Assembly (NCBI RefSeq): GCF_000166135.1
Contig: NC_014666.1
Span: 5,766,001 to 5,830,000, forward strand
Direction: 5' to 3'
From: Pseudofrankia inefficax
Lineage (GTDB): Bacteria > Actinomycetota > Actinomycetes > Frankiales > Frankiaceae
Length of the DNA stretch: 64,000 bases
The translations under genes and the position numbers were made by a program. Positions 16,713 to 30,497 of the stretch are shown here, piece by piece (position 1 is the first letter of the stretch; the number at the start of each line of letters is the position of its first letter). Under the pieces are notes generated by a model. That model saw only the letters and a list, made by a program, of their open reading frames with translations, was not told the DNA's origin and did not search any database.

Positions 16713-17507
16713 ATGGCCTCCTCGACCAGCAGCCCCTTCACCCCCGCCGCCACGCCCGTCTCCGCCACCGCCCGGGTCGCGCTCGTCGGAGACCGGTCCG
16801 CCGACGTCGCCGCGCACGGGCGGATCCCGGCGATCCTGCGCCAGTTGCGCGACCGCGACGGCCTCGTCCTCGACGCCTACTGGGTGCCGACCCCGGACGC
16901 CGCCCAGCCGGGCCTGCTCGACGGCTTCGACGCCGTCTGGCTGCTGCCCGGGAGCCCCTACGTCGACGAGGCCGGGGCGGTCGAGGCCGCCCGGCACGCG
17001 CGCACCAACCGGGTGCCGTTCCTTGGCACCTGCGGCGGTTTCCAGCACGCGGTGGTCGAGTTCGCCCGCAACGTCGCCGGGCTCCCGGACGTCGGGCACG
17101 CCGAGGTCGACCCGGACGCGGCGGACCACGTCGTCGTGCTGCTGGCCTGCTCGCTGAAGGGGCACGAGGCGGCGGTGCGGATCGAGCGCGGCTCGCTGGC
17201 CGAGTGGGTCTTCGGCGTCGAGCGGTCGGTCGAGCGCTACCACTGTTCCTACGGTGTCTCGGCCGAGCATCTGGACCGGCTGCGGGCGGCGGGGCTGCGG
17301 TTCAGCGGCGTGGACGAGGCGGGCGACGCGCGGGTGCTGGAGCTGGCCGACCACCCGTTCTTCCTGGCGACGCTGTTCCAGCCGGAGCTGGCCTCCGACC
17401 AGCCGCGGGTCCATCCCGTGATCCGGGCCTTCGCGACCGCCGCCATCTCCCAGGCCGCCCGGCTGCGGACCGCGAAGCACGCGGCCCTCTCCGACCTGGT
17501 CGCCTGA
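16713..17507 (+). CDS. stand-alone CTP synthase-like class I amidotransferase domain
   Basis: A 264-residue protein resembling only the C-terminal glutaminase domain of CTP synthase, without the synthetase domain. The nucleophile elbow is PFLGTCGGFQHAVVEFARN, and LLPGSPYVDEAGAVEAARHAR matches the oxyanion region. The usual catalytic His-Pro-Glu near the C-terminus reads Gln-Pro-Glu here (TLFQPELAS), so the canonical Cys-His-Glu triad appears incomplete. RYHCSYGV supplies another His/Cys pair. ATG at 16713 is preferred to the upstream TTG at 16677. It is divergent from the LysR gene and followed 57 bases later by an amidohydrolase on the same strand. It may be a nucleotide-related hydrolase or a binding protein rather than a glutaminase. 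Confidence 0.75.
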   Translation: MASSTSSPFTPAATPVSATARVALVGDRSADVAAHGRIPAILRQLRDRDGLVLDAYWVPTPDAAQPGLLDGFDAVWLLPGSPYVDEAGAVEAARHARTNRVPFLGTCGGFQHAVVEFARNVAGLPDVGHAEVDPDAADHVVVLLACSLKGHEAAVRIERGSLAEWVFGVERSVERYHCSYGVSAEHLDRLRAAGLRFSGVDEAGDARVLELADHPFFLATLFQPELASDQPRVHPVIRAFATAAISQAARLRTAKHAALSDLVA

Positions 17508-17564
17508 TCGGCCCGGGCCCGGCCGGATAGGTTCCCGAGAGGGCACCCGACGGGCGGGACATCG

Positions 17565-19037
17565 ATGAGTGACGTGATAGGCCAGGCGCGTGGCCGGGCC
17601 GGCGAGTTCCTCGTCCGCGGTGCCTTTGTGCTGACGATGGCCGGGCTGCCCGGCCCGGGTTCGCGGGACCGCGCGCCGGGCGTGCGGCTCGACGGCGTGA
17701 TCGCGGACGGGGCGGTGCACGTCCGGGACGGGGCGATCGCCGCCGTCGGGCCGTTCGCCGAACTGGCCACGGCGCGGCCCGGCGTGCCGGTCCACGGGGA
17801 CGGGACCGGCGTGGTGCTGCCCGGCCTGGTCAGCACCCACACCCATCTGTCCGAGGCGCTCGCCACCGGGATGGGCAGCGAGCTGTCCCTGTTCGAGTGG
17901 GGGGCGGAGATCGTCGGACCGCTCGGTACTGTCCTGACCCGCGCGGACGCGGCCGAGGGCACGGCGCTGCGGGCCGTCGAGATGCTGCTGTCCGGCGTCA
18001 CGACCGTCAACGACATGTTCTGCCACGCCAACATCGGCTCGCGGGCGAGCCTCGGTGTGGTCGACGGCCTGGTCCGCGCGGGCCTGCGTGGCGTCGTGTC
18101 GTACGGAGCCGAGGACACGATGGCACCGGGCGCCGAGAACCCGGAGCGGGCCGCCGAGATCATCGAGGACGTCGTCGCCGAGCAGCGGGAGCTCGCCGCC
18201 GCGGCGGCCGGCGCGCCGCTGCTGCAGTTCCGGTACGGCATCGGGACCCTGCTCGGCCAGTCCGACCCGCTGCTGGAGCGGGGCGTCGCGCTGTGCCGGG
18301 AGCACGGCTGGGCGGTGCACACCCACCTCGCCGAGGTGCGCGAGGAGGTGACGATGGCCCGGCTGCGCTGGGGCCACCGCACCGTCGAGCACGCGCACCG
18401 GCTCGGCTACCTGGAACGACCGCTGATCGCCGGGCACTGCGTGTGGCTGACCGAGGCCGACATCGCGCTGCTCGTGGCGCACGGGGTCGCGGTCGCGCAC
18501 AACCCGGTGGCGAACATGATCCTCGGCTCCGGGGTCTGCCCGGTGCCTCGGCTGCGGGCCGCCGGCCTCGCGGTCGGCATCGGGACCGACGGGGCCGCGT
18601 CCAACGACAGCCAGGACATGCTGCAGGCGGTCAAGGCCGCGGCCCTGCTGCAGAAGGTGCACCATCGGGACGCCCTGGTCATCGACGCCCTCGACGTGCT
18701 GGCGATGGCGACGATCGACGGCGCCCGTGCCCTGGGCCTCGACCACCTCGTCGGCAGCCTGGAGCCGGGCAAGCGGGCCGACCTGGTGCTGCTCCAGGAC
18801 ACCGTCGACATCGCCGTGCTGCACGACCCGATCGGCCAGGTCGTCTACGGGGCCTCGCCGCGCTCGGTGCGCGACGTCTGGGTCGACGGACGCCAGGTCG
18901 TCGCCGACCACGCCTGTGTCACCGTCGACGAGCGGGCCCAGATCGGGCGGTGCCGTCCGCTGGCGGCCCGGCTCGCCGCCGCGGCCGGGCTCGTCGCGGC
19001 CGGCCACGCCACCGCGCCGCCGGCCCGCACCCCCTGA
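17565..19037 (+). CDS. amidohydrolase, TrzN/AtzA/SsnA-like
   Basis: A 490-residue metal-dependent hydrolase of the amidohydrolase superfamily. The first metal motif is LVSTHTHLSEAL, the second His is in VHTHLAEVREE, the third in AGHCVWLTEAD, and the metal Asp in GIGTDGAASND. The C-terminal beta-sandwich returns with SLEPGKRADLVLLQ. This arrangement fits the single-metal deaminase/chlorohydrolase group that includes TrzN, AtzA, guanine deaminase and SsnA. Substrates are usually nitrogen heterocycles, losing ammonia or chloride. It is convergent with a CodA/AtzC-like amidohydrolase and downstream of a nucleotide-type amidotransferase domain, which suggests purine, pyrimidine or triazine catabolism. 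Confidence 0.88.
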   Translation: MSDVIGQARGRAGEFLVRGAFVLTMAGLPGPGSRDRAPGVRLDGVIADGAVHVRDGAIAAVGPFAELATARPGVPVHGDGTGVVLPGLVSTHTHLSEALATGMGSELSLFEWGAEIVGPLGTVLTRADAAEGTALRAVEMLLSGVTTVNDMFCHANIGSRASLGVVDGLVRAGLRGVVSYGAEDTMAPGAENPERAAEIIEDVVAEQRELAAAAAGAPLLQFRYGIGTLLGQSDPLLERGVALCREHGWAVHTHLAEVREEVTMARLRWGHRTVEHAHRLGYLERPLIAGHCVWLTEADIALLVAHGVAVAHNPVANMILGSGVCPVPRLRAAGLAVGIGTDGAASNDSQDMLQAVKAAALLQKVHHRDALVIDALDVLAMATIDGARALGLDHLVGSLEPGKRADLVLLQDTVDIAVLHDPIGQVVYGASPRSVRDVWVDGRQVVADHACVTVDERAQIGRCRPLAARLAAAAGLVAAGHATAPPARTP

Positions 19038-19073
19038 CCTGGCCGGTCACGGCGGCCGTAGCCGATCAGGTCA
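19035..19073. terminator. stem-loop between convergent amidohydrolase genes
   Basis: TGACCTGGCCGG at 19035-19046 pairs with CCGATCAGGTCA at 19062-19073 with two mismatches; the left arm includes the stop codon of the rightward gene. It lies just beyond the stop of the leftward gene at 19081 and probably ends both transcripts. Confidence 0.6.
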
Positions 19074-19080
19074 CGCGAGC

Positions 19081-20571
19081 TCATCTGCCTCCCCCCGGCC
19101 GGCCCTGGTCGACCAGATCCTCGCCGAACCCCGCCTCGGATGTCCGCCCGAGGCCGTCCGCGAGCAGCCGCGGCCGGGGCCGGAGGAAGGTCTGGCGGCC
19201 GGCCTTCCAGCCGGCGAGCGGCTGGACGCACTCGCGCAGCGCCGTGACCGGGTCGGGGGCGTCGAGCAGCACGACGTCCGCGGACGCTCCCACCTCGATC
19301 CGGCGGGCGCCGCCGACGATCGCCTCCGCCGCCGCGCTCACCATCCCGAAGACCGACCGCAGGTCGTCGTCGGTCTCCAGCTGGCCGACGATCGCGTACA
19401 GGTTCGCCATCCGCAGCAGGTCGGCGTCGCCGAACGGGGTGAACGGGTTCACGACGTTGTTCGTCGCGACCGCCATCGCCAGGCCCGGCACCTGGGTCGC
19501 GACCGCCGGGGCGACACCCCGCGGGACGAGCCGTTCGGCGTCCCGGCCGGAGAGGAACAGGTCGGTGGCGGGCAGCACGACCAGCCCGATCCCCGCGTCG
19601 GCGAGGCGGCCCGCCACCGCGAGCCGGTCCGCCGGCGCGAGCGCCGACAGTTTCGTGACATGGCCGACCGACGTCCGGCCGCCCCAGCCATGCCGCCGCG
19701 TCTCGGCGACGACCAGCGACAGGTGCTCCCAGGACGGGTCCAGGTCGAAGTCGACGTGGAAGTCGACCGGCACGTCGAACTCCACCGCGAGATCGAAGAT
19801 CGCCCGGACGTGGGCGCCCGGGTCGGCGTCCGTGTACGGGCAGCCACCGACCTCGTCCGCGCCCTGCTCCAGGGCACGGCGCAGCAGGCCGAGCGTCCGC
19901 GGAGCCTGGGTCGTACCGTCCTGCGCGAACGCGGACAGCCTCAGGTCGACGGCGTGCGCGTACTCGTCCCGCAACGCCGCCAGCGCCTCGAACGAGCGCA
20001 GGCCCGCGTCCGGGTCAACCTCGACGTACGAACGCATCCGGGTGGTGCCGTTGACGATCGCCCGGCGCAGCACCCGCGCCGCGCGGTCGCGGACATCCTC
20101 GACGGTGAAGCCACGCTTGGCCGCCCGCACCTGAGCGACGGCCTGGGCGAGGCCGGCGCCGCCGCGACAGCGATCGAGGATGTGCGCCTTGTCGAGGTGG
20201 ACGTGCGCGTCCACGAACCCGGGGAACGCGAACGCCCCGCCCGCGTCGAACACCGCTGGGCCGTTGGCGTCGGTGGTGCCGGTGCGGGAGTCGGGGGCGG
20301 TGCCATTGGCGGTGCCGTCGTCGGGATCGCTGGGATCGGTGGCGGTGCCGCGACCGCCGAGCCGCGGCCGGGTGTACCGGTCGCCCGGGTATCGGGTCGG
20401 CTCGATCGCGGCGATGAGGCCGTCACGCAGGATGAGGTCGACCGGCGGGCCGGCCACGCCCGCGCCGCCGGTCCGGGCGGCACCGGAACCTGCCTGAACC
20501 GCGAGCCGGACGTCACGGATGACGACCTCCGAAGGCCCCACGTCACGGCCCTGCGTGCCGAGGGTCGTCAC
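19081..20571 (-). CDS. amidohydrolase, cytosine deaminase/AtzC-like
   Basis: A 496-residue amidohydrolase of the cytosine deaminase group. The metal motif FVDAHVHLDKAHI, the second site VDFHVDFDLD, SVGHVTKLSAL and the late Asn/Asp region AVATNNVVNPF are visible. The product loop ends with IEVGASADVVLLDAPDP. The family includes CodA and the isopropylammelide hydrolase AtzC. A low-complexity insert of about 40 residues (rich in Asp, Thr, Gly) sits between the N-terminal beta-sandwich and the barrel, encoded near 20230-20370. It does not resemble a domain. The GTG at 20571 lacks a clear ribosome binding site, so the start is uncertain. It is convergent with the TrzN-like gene. Confidence 0.85.
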   Translation of the reverse strand: MTTLGTQGRDVGPSEVVIRDVRLAVQAGSGAARTGGAGVAGPPVDLILRDGLIAAIEPTRYPGDRYTRPRLGGRGTATDPSDPDDGTANGTAPDSRTGTTDANGPAVFDAGGAFAFPGFVDAHVHLDKAHILDRCRGGAGLAQAVAQVRAAKRGFTVEDVRDRAARVLRRAIVNGTTRMRSYVEVDPDAGLRSFEALAALRDEYAHAVDLRLSAFAQDGTTQAPRTLGLLRRALEQGADEVGGCPYTDADPGAHVRAIFDLAVEFDVPVDFHVDFDLDPSWEHLSLVVAETRRHGWGGRTSVGHVTKLSALAPADRLAVAGRLADAGIGLVVLPATDLFLSGRDAERLVPRGVAPAVATQVPGLAMAVATNNVVNPFTPFGDADLLRMANLYAIVGQLETDDDLRSVFGMVSAAAEAIVGGARRIEVGASADVVLLDAPDPVTALRECVQPLAGWKAGRQTFLRPRPRLLADGLGRTSEAGFGEDLVDQGRPGGGR

Positions 20572-21173
20572 GGGCCGTCCGGCTGCTGCGCGGCCTGTCT
20601 CCTGCCGCCCGCGCCTCGTTCGGATGCCTGGTCGCCGTGTCGCCCGGGCTCTGGTCGCCGGGTCCTTCTGGTCCCTGGTCGTTGCGTCGCTCCGTGGGCC
20701 GGTCGACGCCGTTCCCGGGAGTAGGCCAGCTCGGGCGGATCAGGCTGGCGGGACCCATGCCGGCCACCGTAGGCGAGCCCGATGACGGGCCAGTTTCGGC
20801 AGCCGTGCGGGGGCTGTTTCGCCGACCCGCTCTCCAGCGGAGCTACATCCGCACCGCGGCGGCCAGCTCGGCATGGTTCCCGCGGGCGAGCGTGCCACCG
20901 ATGTCGTGCAGCTTGATCGGCGTTTCCGCCCTCTGGTGGCCACGAAACGAACCCAGTAACAACCACCGGAGGGCCGAAACGCCGATCATGGAGACGAGCC
21001 GCCGCGAGGAACGGGCTTCGGGCGCTTCCCGTCGAATCCCGACCAGGCGTCTTGCTCCACGGGGCAGTTTGCTCCACGGGGCAGTCTCTAAGCGCGACGT
21101 GCGGGTCCGAGGCCGGGCCTGGCAGGCTTCGCGGGCGGGGTGCCGAGCCGCAAAGAAAAAGAGGGTGGAAATG
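20572..21173. other. non-coding gap with hairpin repeat copy 3
   Basis: Between the amidohydrolase start and the rRNA terminator there is no convincing gene. The stretch contains repeat copy 3 at 20913-20989 and a short direct repeat (CTCCACGGGGCAGT, twice, near 21055-21085). A T-rich tract on the minus strand directly follows the rRNA terminator hairpin (about 21150-21172). Confidence 0.6.
20913..20989. repeat. dispersed hairpin repeat, copy 3
   Basis: The outer arms TTGATCGGCGTTTCCGCCCT and the complement of AGGGCCGAAACGCCGATCA pair along about 20 bp. Compared with copy 1, the change GCC to GGC in the left arm is matched by a change in the right arm, so base pairing is kept. The interior reads CTGGTGGCCACGAAAC on the left and GTAACAACCACCGG on the right. 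Confidence 0.85.
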
Positions 21174-21210
21174 GGGAACGCCCCCGCACCGGTGGTGTGG
21201 GGGCGTTCCC
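21174..21210 (-). terminator. rRNA operon terminator
   Basis: GGGAACGCCCCCGCAC (21175-21190) pairs with GTGTGGGGGCGTTCCC (21195-21210) over 16 bp with a single mismatch. On the minus strand the hairpin comes 8 bases after the 5S end and is followed by a T-rich tract (CCTCTTTTTCTTT). This is a standard intrinsic terminator. Confidence 0.85.
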
Positions 21211-21218
21211 GAAGGGTA

Positions 21219-21336
21219 TTTCGGCGGTGTCCTACTCTCCCACCCGGTCTCCCGGGCAGTACCATCGGCGCTGGGGAACTTAGCTTCCGGGTTCGGAATG
21301 GGACCGGGCGTACCCTCCCCGCTAAAACCACCGAAA
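21219..21336 (-). rRNA. rrf: 5S ribosomal RNA
   Basis: About 118 nt on the minus strand, beginning TTTCGGTGGTTTTAGCGGGG and ending GGAGAGTAGGACACCGCCGA. Internal landmarks are CATTCCGAACCCGGAAGCTAA and GCGCCGATGGTACTGC. The two ends pair (TTTCGGTGG / CCGCCGAAA), as required. It is the last gene of the rrn operon. Confidence 0.96.
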
Positions 21337-21419
21337 AACTGTTGAGTTATCGGCACCTCACCCCAACCACACCCCACACGTGGGGGGGTTGGGGGTGGTC
21401 TGCCGTTCCTCAGGAACCG

Positions 21420-21440
21420 CACAGTGGACGCGTAGCATCT

Positions 21441-21444
<4 letters not shown>
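21420..21444. other. 23S processing stalk, 3' arm
   Basis: These 25 bases (CACAGTGGACGCGTAGCATC...) are complementary, with one extra base, to 24555-24578 on the other side of the 23S gene. Paired in the precursor they form the double-stranded stalk cut by RNase III. Confidence 0.8.
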
Positions 21445-26440
<4,996 letters not shown>

Positions 26441-26615
26441 TGAACTCCCCGATGGGAGATGCCCTGACATAAAAAACGAGATCGTAGAAAATCCCGCCAT
26501 ATGCCAAAGGAATTACAAAACCACCTGCAGACAACACCAACCCAAACCCCCCAAAAGGAGAGCCCAGACCAGCGCCACCCACAGACGGGGTTATATGGCA
26601 CTGACTTCTATGGCA

Positions 26616-26636
26616 CGCTGTTGAGTTCTCAAGGAG
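26616..26636 (-). promoter_or_regulatory. boxA antitermination element of rRNA leader
   Basis: On the minus strand the sequence CTTGAGAACTCAACAGCG matches the actinobacterial boxA consensus recognised by NusB/NusE. It lies about 180 bases before the 16S start, and a related element is in the 16S-23S spacer. Confidence 0.7.
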
Positions 26637-26787
26637 CGGACGCATGAACCGGCTGGACACTCTGTCGGAGTGCTTCACCGGCGCGTTCCGGTTGTTACCG
26701 GACTCACGCTACCACTTTGCCGGCCGAGGCCGGCGAGGCGTTTTCGACTTTACCGGAACCGGTTACCCGGGCCGCTGTGTCGATCGC

Positions 26788-26817
26788 ACCTTACGGAGCT
26801 TCGCGAGAGGCTGTCAA
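26788..26817 (-). promoter_or_regulatory. rRNA operon promoter
   Basis: On the minus strand TTGACA (26817-26812) is followed after 18 bases by TAAGGT (26793-26788), a near-consensus housekeeping-sigma promoter about 340 bases upstream of 16S. Additional promoters may lie nearer to the gene. Confidence 0.7.
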
Positions 26818-27573
26818 ATCCCGCCGCTGGCTGGATTTGGTGCCGCTCTCGCCGTGTCCGAGAACTTACCAGATGGCCTTTCGCGCTGGTCTTGCGACCC
26901 GCGGCGAGCCATTTCCGGATGTGTCCTCGAAGCGAGATCCCGTGTCGGTTCTCTCCGACTTGCGTCGGTGAACCGCCACCTGCTGGACCTGAAGAACCGT
27001 ACCCCATCCCCTTTTCGCCGGTCTCATCGGGGCCCGATGTCACGGTGCGCCTGCGATGTCGCCAGCCCGGTTGGCCGGGACTGATCCCGGCCGGTGAGGC
27101 GAGACGTAACGTTACACCCAGGCAAACCCGGTATGACGGGCGGCTGCTGTGACGGTCCGCACCCGCCCCGGCCGGCGTGGCCCAGCCCCTGCTCCGGGTA
27201 CCCGCGCCGACTGGTCCGGGGTACGACGGCCGTGCCGGACGCCGACCCACCGCGGGGCCCGGGACGTCGCGGCAGTGCCCTCTCCGGCGGGCGACGGGCG
27301 GTGGCCGGGCCCAGAGCCAGGCGGTGGCCGGACGACCGGGCACCGCGGACCCGCCACTCGGGCGGCTGCGGCGTTTCCCGGGTACCCAGGACGGATTGGC
27401 GTGAACCGGTCGCCTAGAGTCGGGCCTCCCGGGCTCGTGACCACCGCCGACGAGCGGACCGGCCGGCTCACGCCGTGACGGCGACCTGTCCGGCGCCGTC
27501 GACGGCCGCGGCCCGGCGCTACGAGCGGTCAACGCTGACCGGATGGCGACGAGCGAACGGACCAGGATTCCCG

Positions 27574-28353
27574 ATGAGCGACGGCGTGACTTCCTACGTA
27601 CGCACCAACCGGGCGCGCTGGAACGAGATCTCCGACGACTACCAGCGTTTCAACGCGCCGCGGATACGAGGCCAGGCATTCACCGGCGACGTGGCGTGGG
27701 GCCTGTGGGGACTACCCGAGTCGGAGCTGGACATCTTCGGCGAGGTGGCCGGTCTCGACATTCTGGAGATGGGCTGCGGCGGCAGCCAGTGGTCGACGGC
27801 GCTCGCTCGCCGCGGCGCGAACGCCGTGGGTCTGGACCTGTCCGAGCGCCAGCTGACCCACAGCCGTGAGCTGCAGCAGGAGACCGGGCTGACCTTCCCG
27901 CTCGTCCAGGCGAGCGCCGAGGAGGTCCCCTTCGCGGACCGGTCCTTTCACATCGTCTTCGCCGACCACGGAGCTTTCTCCTTTGCCGACCCGACCCGGG
28001 CGATTCCCGAGGCGGCGCGCATTCTGCGGCCGGGTGGGCTGCTGGCGTTCAGCCACATCAGCCCGCTCTACGAGATCACCGTCGCGCAGGGCGGGGACCA
28101 CGCGAGCCGCGGCCTGGTGCGTGACTACTTCAATCTGCGCCTTTTCACCGACGCCGACGGCCTCGTCAGCGCGAACCTCCCGTACGGCGAGTGGATCCGG
28201 CTGTTCCGGTCCTGTGGCCTGCTCGTCGAGGACCTGCTGGAGACGCGGCCGAAGGCGGACCCGAGCCTGACCGGGCGTCAACGCGCCGACAACGAGTGGG
28301 CCCGCCGCTGGCCGTCGGAGTGCATCTGGCGGCTGCGCCGGTCCGCCTTCTGA
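27574..28353 (+). CDS. class I SAM-dependent methyltransferase
   Basis: A 259-residue methyltransferase of the UbiE/Methyltransf_11 type. SAM motif I is LDILEMGCGGSQWSTALARR, the acidic residue binding the ribose is in AVGLDLSERQL, motif II is EEVPFADRSFHIVFADHGAF, and motif III ILRPGGLLAFSH. The N-terminus VRTNRARWNEISDDYQ is common to small-molecule methyltransferases. ATG at 27574 is chosen because homology begins there; an in-frame GTG at 27475 would add an unstructured leader. It stands alone between the rRNA promoter and purU, so no pathway is indicated. Confidence 0.88.
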   Translation: MSDGVTSYVRTNRARWNEISDDYQRFNAPRIRGQAFTGDVAWGLWGLPESELDIFGEVAGLDILEMGCGGSQWSTALARRGANAVGLDLSERQLTHSRELQQETGLTFPLVQASAEEVPFADRSFHIVFADHGAFSFADPTRAIPEAARILRPGGLLAFSHISPLYEITVAQGGDHASRGLVRDYFNLRLFTDADGLVSANLPYGEWIRLFRSCGLLVEDLLETRPKADPSLTGRQRADNEWARRWPSECIWRLRRSAF

Positions 28354-28403
28354 CCACCGGGGACCCAACGGCCCGCCGCCGGCTTCTACAGGCCGGCGCC
28401 GAC

Positions 28404-29348
28404 TCAGGCGAAGACGATCGTCGTGTTGCTGTGCACGATGACCCGGTCCTCCAGATGCCAGCCGACGGCCCGGGCGAGCACCGCGCGCTCCACATGACGG
28501 CCGATCCGGCGTAGATCCGCGACCTGGTGGCGATGGTCCACCCGCTCGATGTCCTGCTCGATGATCGGCCCGGCGTCCAGGTCAGCGGTCACGTAGTGCG
28601 CCGTCGCGCCGATGAGCTTCACTCCGCGTCTGGCCGCGGCGCCGTACGGGTCGGCGCCGACGAAGGCCGGCAGGAAGCTGTGGTGGATGTTGATGACCCG
28701 GTCCGGGTACGCGGCGAGGAACCGGGGCGTGAGGATCTGCATGTACCGGGCGAGCACGACCAGGTCCACCTCGCCGTCGAGCAACGCCAGAGCCCGGGAC
28801 TCGGCCTCGTCGCGGGTGGTCGACGTCACCGGCACGTGGTGGAACGGGATACCCCAGTCCGTCGCGGCCGAGCGCAGGTCGTCGTGGTTGGAGACGACCA
28901 TCCGGACGTCCATCGCCAGCTCGCCCGCATGGGTGCGCCAGAGCAGCTCCTGCAACGCGTGGTCGGCCTTCGACACGAAGATCGCGACCCGGTGCCGGGC
29001 GGCCGGAGTGGTCACCCGCCAGCGCATCCCGCCCCCCATCGCGGGCTCGGCGGCGATGGTGGCGAGCCCGTCCTCGATCGCGGCCAGGCCGCTCACGAGC
29101 TCCTCCCGGTGGAACTCGATCCGCAGGAAGAAGGTGCCGCCGAACGGGTCGGTCGAGTACTGCTGCAGCTCCGTGATGTTCGCGCCGTGCCGGAAGAGCA
29201 GGCCCGAGATGGCCGCGACGATCCCCGGCCGGTCCGGGCAGGTGACGAGCACCCGTCCGACGTCCCGGTACCGCTCGGCATGCGCCGCCACCGCGGCCGC
29301 CGGGACCAGAACCCGAGCCGGCCCGCGCGTGCCATCACCGTCGGTCAC
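28404..29348 (-). CDS. purU: formyltetrahydrofolate deformylase
   Basis: PurU hydrolyses 10-formyl-tetrahydrofolate to formate and tetrahydrofolate, balancing one-carbon pools and feeding PurT. The protein has 314 residues. An N-terminal ACT domain (VLVTCPDRPGIVAAISGLLF, ITELQQYSTDPFGGTFFLRI) is followed by the formyltransferase fold with RMVVSNHDDLRSAA, INIHHSFLPAFVGADPY, IGATAHYVTADLDAGPIIEQD. The catalytic Asn, His and Asp are present in the last two motifs. The GTG start at 29348 fits the family length; the open frame upstream is not conserved. It is followed by no gene on the same strand. Confidence 0.95.
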   Translation of the reverse strand: MTDGDGTRGPARVLVPAAAVAAHAERYRDVGRVLVTCPDRPGIVAAISGLLFRHGANITELQQYSTDPFGGTFFLRIEFHREELVSGLAAIEDGLATIAAEPAMGGGMRWRVTTPAARHRVAIFVSKADHALQELLWRTHAGELAMDVRMVVSNHDDLRSAATDWGIPFHHVPVTSTTRDEAESRALALLDGEVDLVVLARYMQILTPRFLAAYPDRVINIHHSFLPAFVGADPYGAAARRGVKLIGATAHYVTADLDAGPIIEQDIERVDHRHQVADLRRIGRHVERAVLARAVGWHLEDRVIVHSNTTIVFA

Positions 29349-29466
29349 CGGACGATGATGTCCCGGACCGGCCCGGCGGGCGAGCCCACCACGGGCCGGC
29401 GCGTCGAGCCGACAGGCGCCCACGTCGTCCAAGGTCGTCCCGCGACCGGGGGACGACGCCGGTGGG

Positions 29467-30363
29467 TCAGTGCCCGGGACGCGGCGCGACGAGTAGCGAC
29501 TGCGCGCCGATCGCGACCGGGCCGGATCGGTCCGAGAGCACCGAGGTCGCCAGTCCGGCGCCACCGGGAGTGATCGTGGTGGTGGCGTCGAGGCAGATCC
29601 ACTCGCCGGCCGGCTCGCGGTGGATGTGCACCGTCAGCTCCGGGTTGATGAAGTACGTCGACGCGAAGTCCGTCTCACTGGAGATCCCGTTGCCGTTGTC
29701 GGCCAGGGCGAGCAGCCGCTGCACCGGGCTGAGCTCCTCGCCGGCGACGAGCGGCACGCGCAGCCGGCCCCACAGCGCGGCCGGGCCGGGGACGGTCATC
29801 CGGCCCCGGCCGGCGGACCGCCACTCGATCGCGCTCGGGAAGCCGGGGATCACGCCGGCCGGCGGGATCCGCGCCGGACCCTCAGGGAACGGAGGCGGTG
29901 CCGGGTGGCGCGGCGGGACGGCGGCGCCGGTGGCACGCCGGACCCGCCAGGCGGTGCCCCGGGCGACGTCCCGGCCGCCGGCCGTGAGCACCGCCTCGAC
30001 CAGCTCGACGCTGCGCCCCGGCCTGGTGACCTCGCAGCGCAGGGTCAGCTCGCCCACGGGGACCGGGCCGAGCAGCTCGGTGGTGAACCGGGCGATCACC
30101 ATCTCCGGCCGCGGGGCGGTGTGCTCGACGGCGCGTACCAGCAGCGCGCTCGGCGGCCCGCCATGCTGGGCGCTCGGGTCCCAGGGGCCGGCGGTGTGGG
30201 CGGTCGCGAGCCACCGGCCCCCGCCGAGCTCGACGTAAAGGCTCTCGGCCTGGCCGACCGGCCCGTCGGCCACCCCGTCGGGACTGTCGGCCGGTCCGCC
30301 GGGACCCTCGACGGCCTGTTCCACCGTCCGCGCACTGCTTTCGCCCACAAGCCGACCGTACAC
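29467..30363 (-). CDS. acyl-CoA thioesterase-like double hot-dog protein
   Basis: A 298-residue protein of the TesB-like / 4HBT_3 family. The N-terminal hot-dog contains WDPSAQHGGPPSALLVRAVE, typical of the GGP motif, with ARFTTELLGPVPVGEL and EAVLTAGGRDVARGTAWRVR. The C-terminal hot-dog contains LALADNGNGISSETDF, where the catalytic Asp is expected, and ICLDATTTITPGGAGLATSVLSD. These enzymes hydrolyse acyl-CoA thioesters, but several are only distantly related to tested members. The first 40 residues are variable and the start is uncertain. It lies between purU and a divergent universal stress protein gene. Confidence 0.8.
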   Translation of the reverse strand: MYGRLVGESSARTVEQAVEGPGGPADSPDGVADGPVGQAESLYVELGGGRWLATAHTAGPWDPSAQHGGPPSALLVRAVEHTAPRPEMVIARFTTELLGPVPVGELTLRCEVTRPGRSVELVEAVLTAGGRDVARGTAWRVRRATGAAVPPRHPAPPPFPEGPARIPPAGVIPGFPSAIEWRSAGRGRMTVPGPAALWGRLRVPLVAGEELSPVQRLLALADNGNGISSETDFASTYFINPELTVHIHREPAGEWICLDATTTITPGGAGLATSVLSDRSGPVAIGAQSLLVAPRPGH

Positions 30364-30497
30364 AGGCCGTTCGGCCCATGGGTCGTGAGGCGAACAGGCC
30401 GAGGTCGCGGGATCGCTGGTAGCGGTTTCGGAACCGGCTACGCGGGTTAGCTGGTTCCTGAGGGGACAGCGACGCCCCCGGACCAGGAGGATTGGCC

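Larger units (their letters stand above)
26441..27573. other. rRNA leader and upstream non-coding region
   Basis: The first part (26441 to about 26780) is the transcribed leader of the rRNA operon on the minus strand; the 150 bases next to 16S are clearly lower in GC than the surroundings. Beyond the promoter at 26788-26817 lies about 750 bp with no gene I can support. Open frames there lack family similarity and normal codon bias. Confidence 0.65.
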
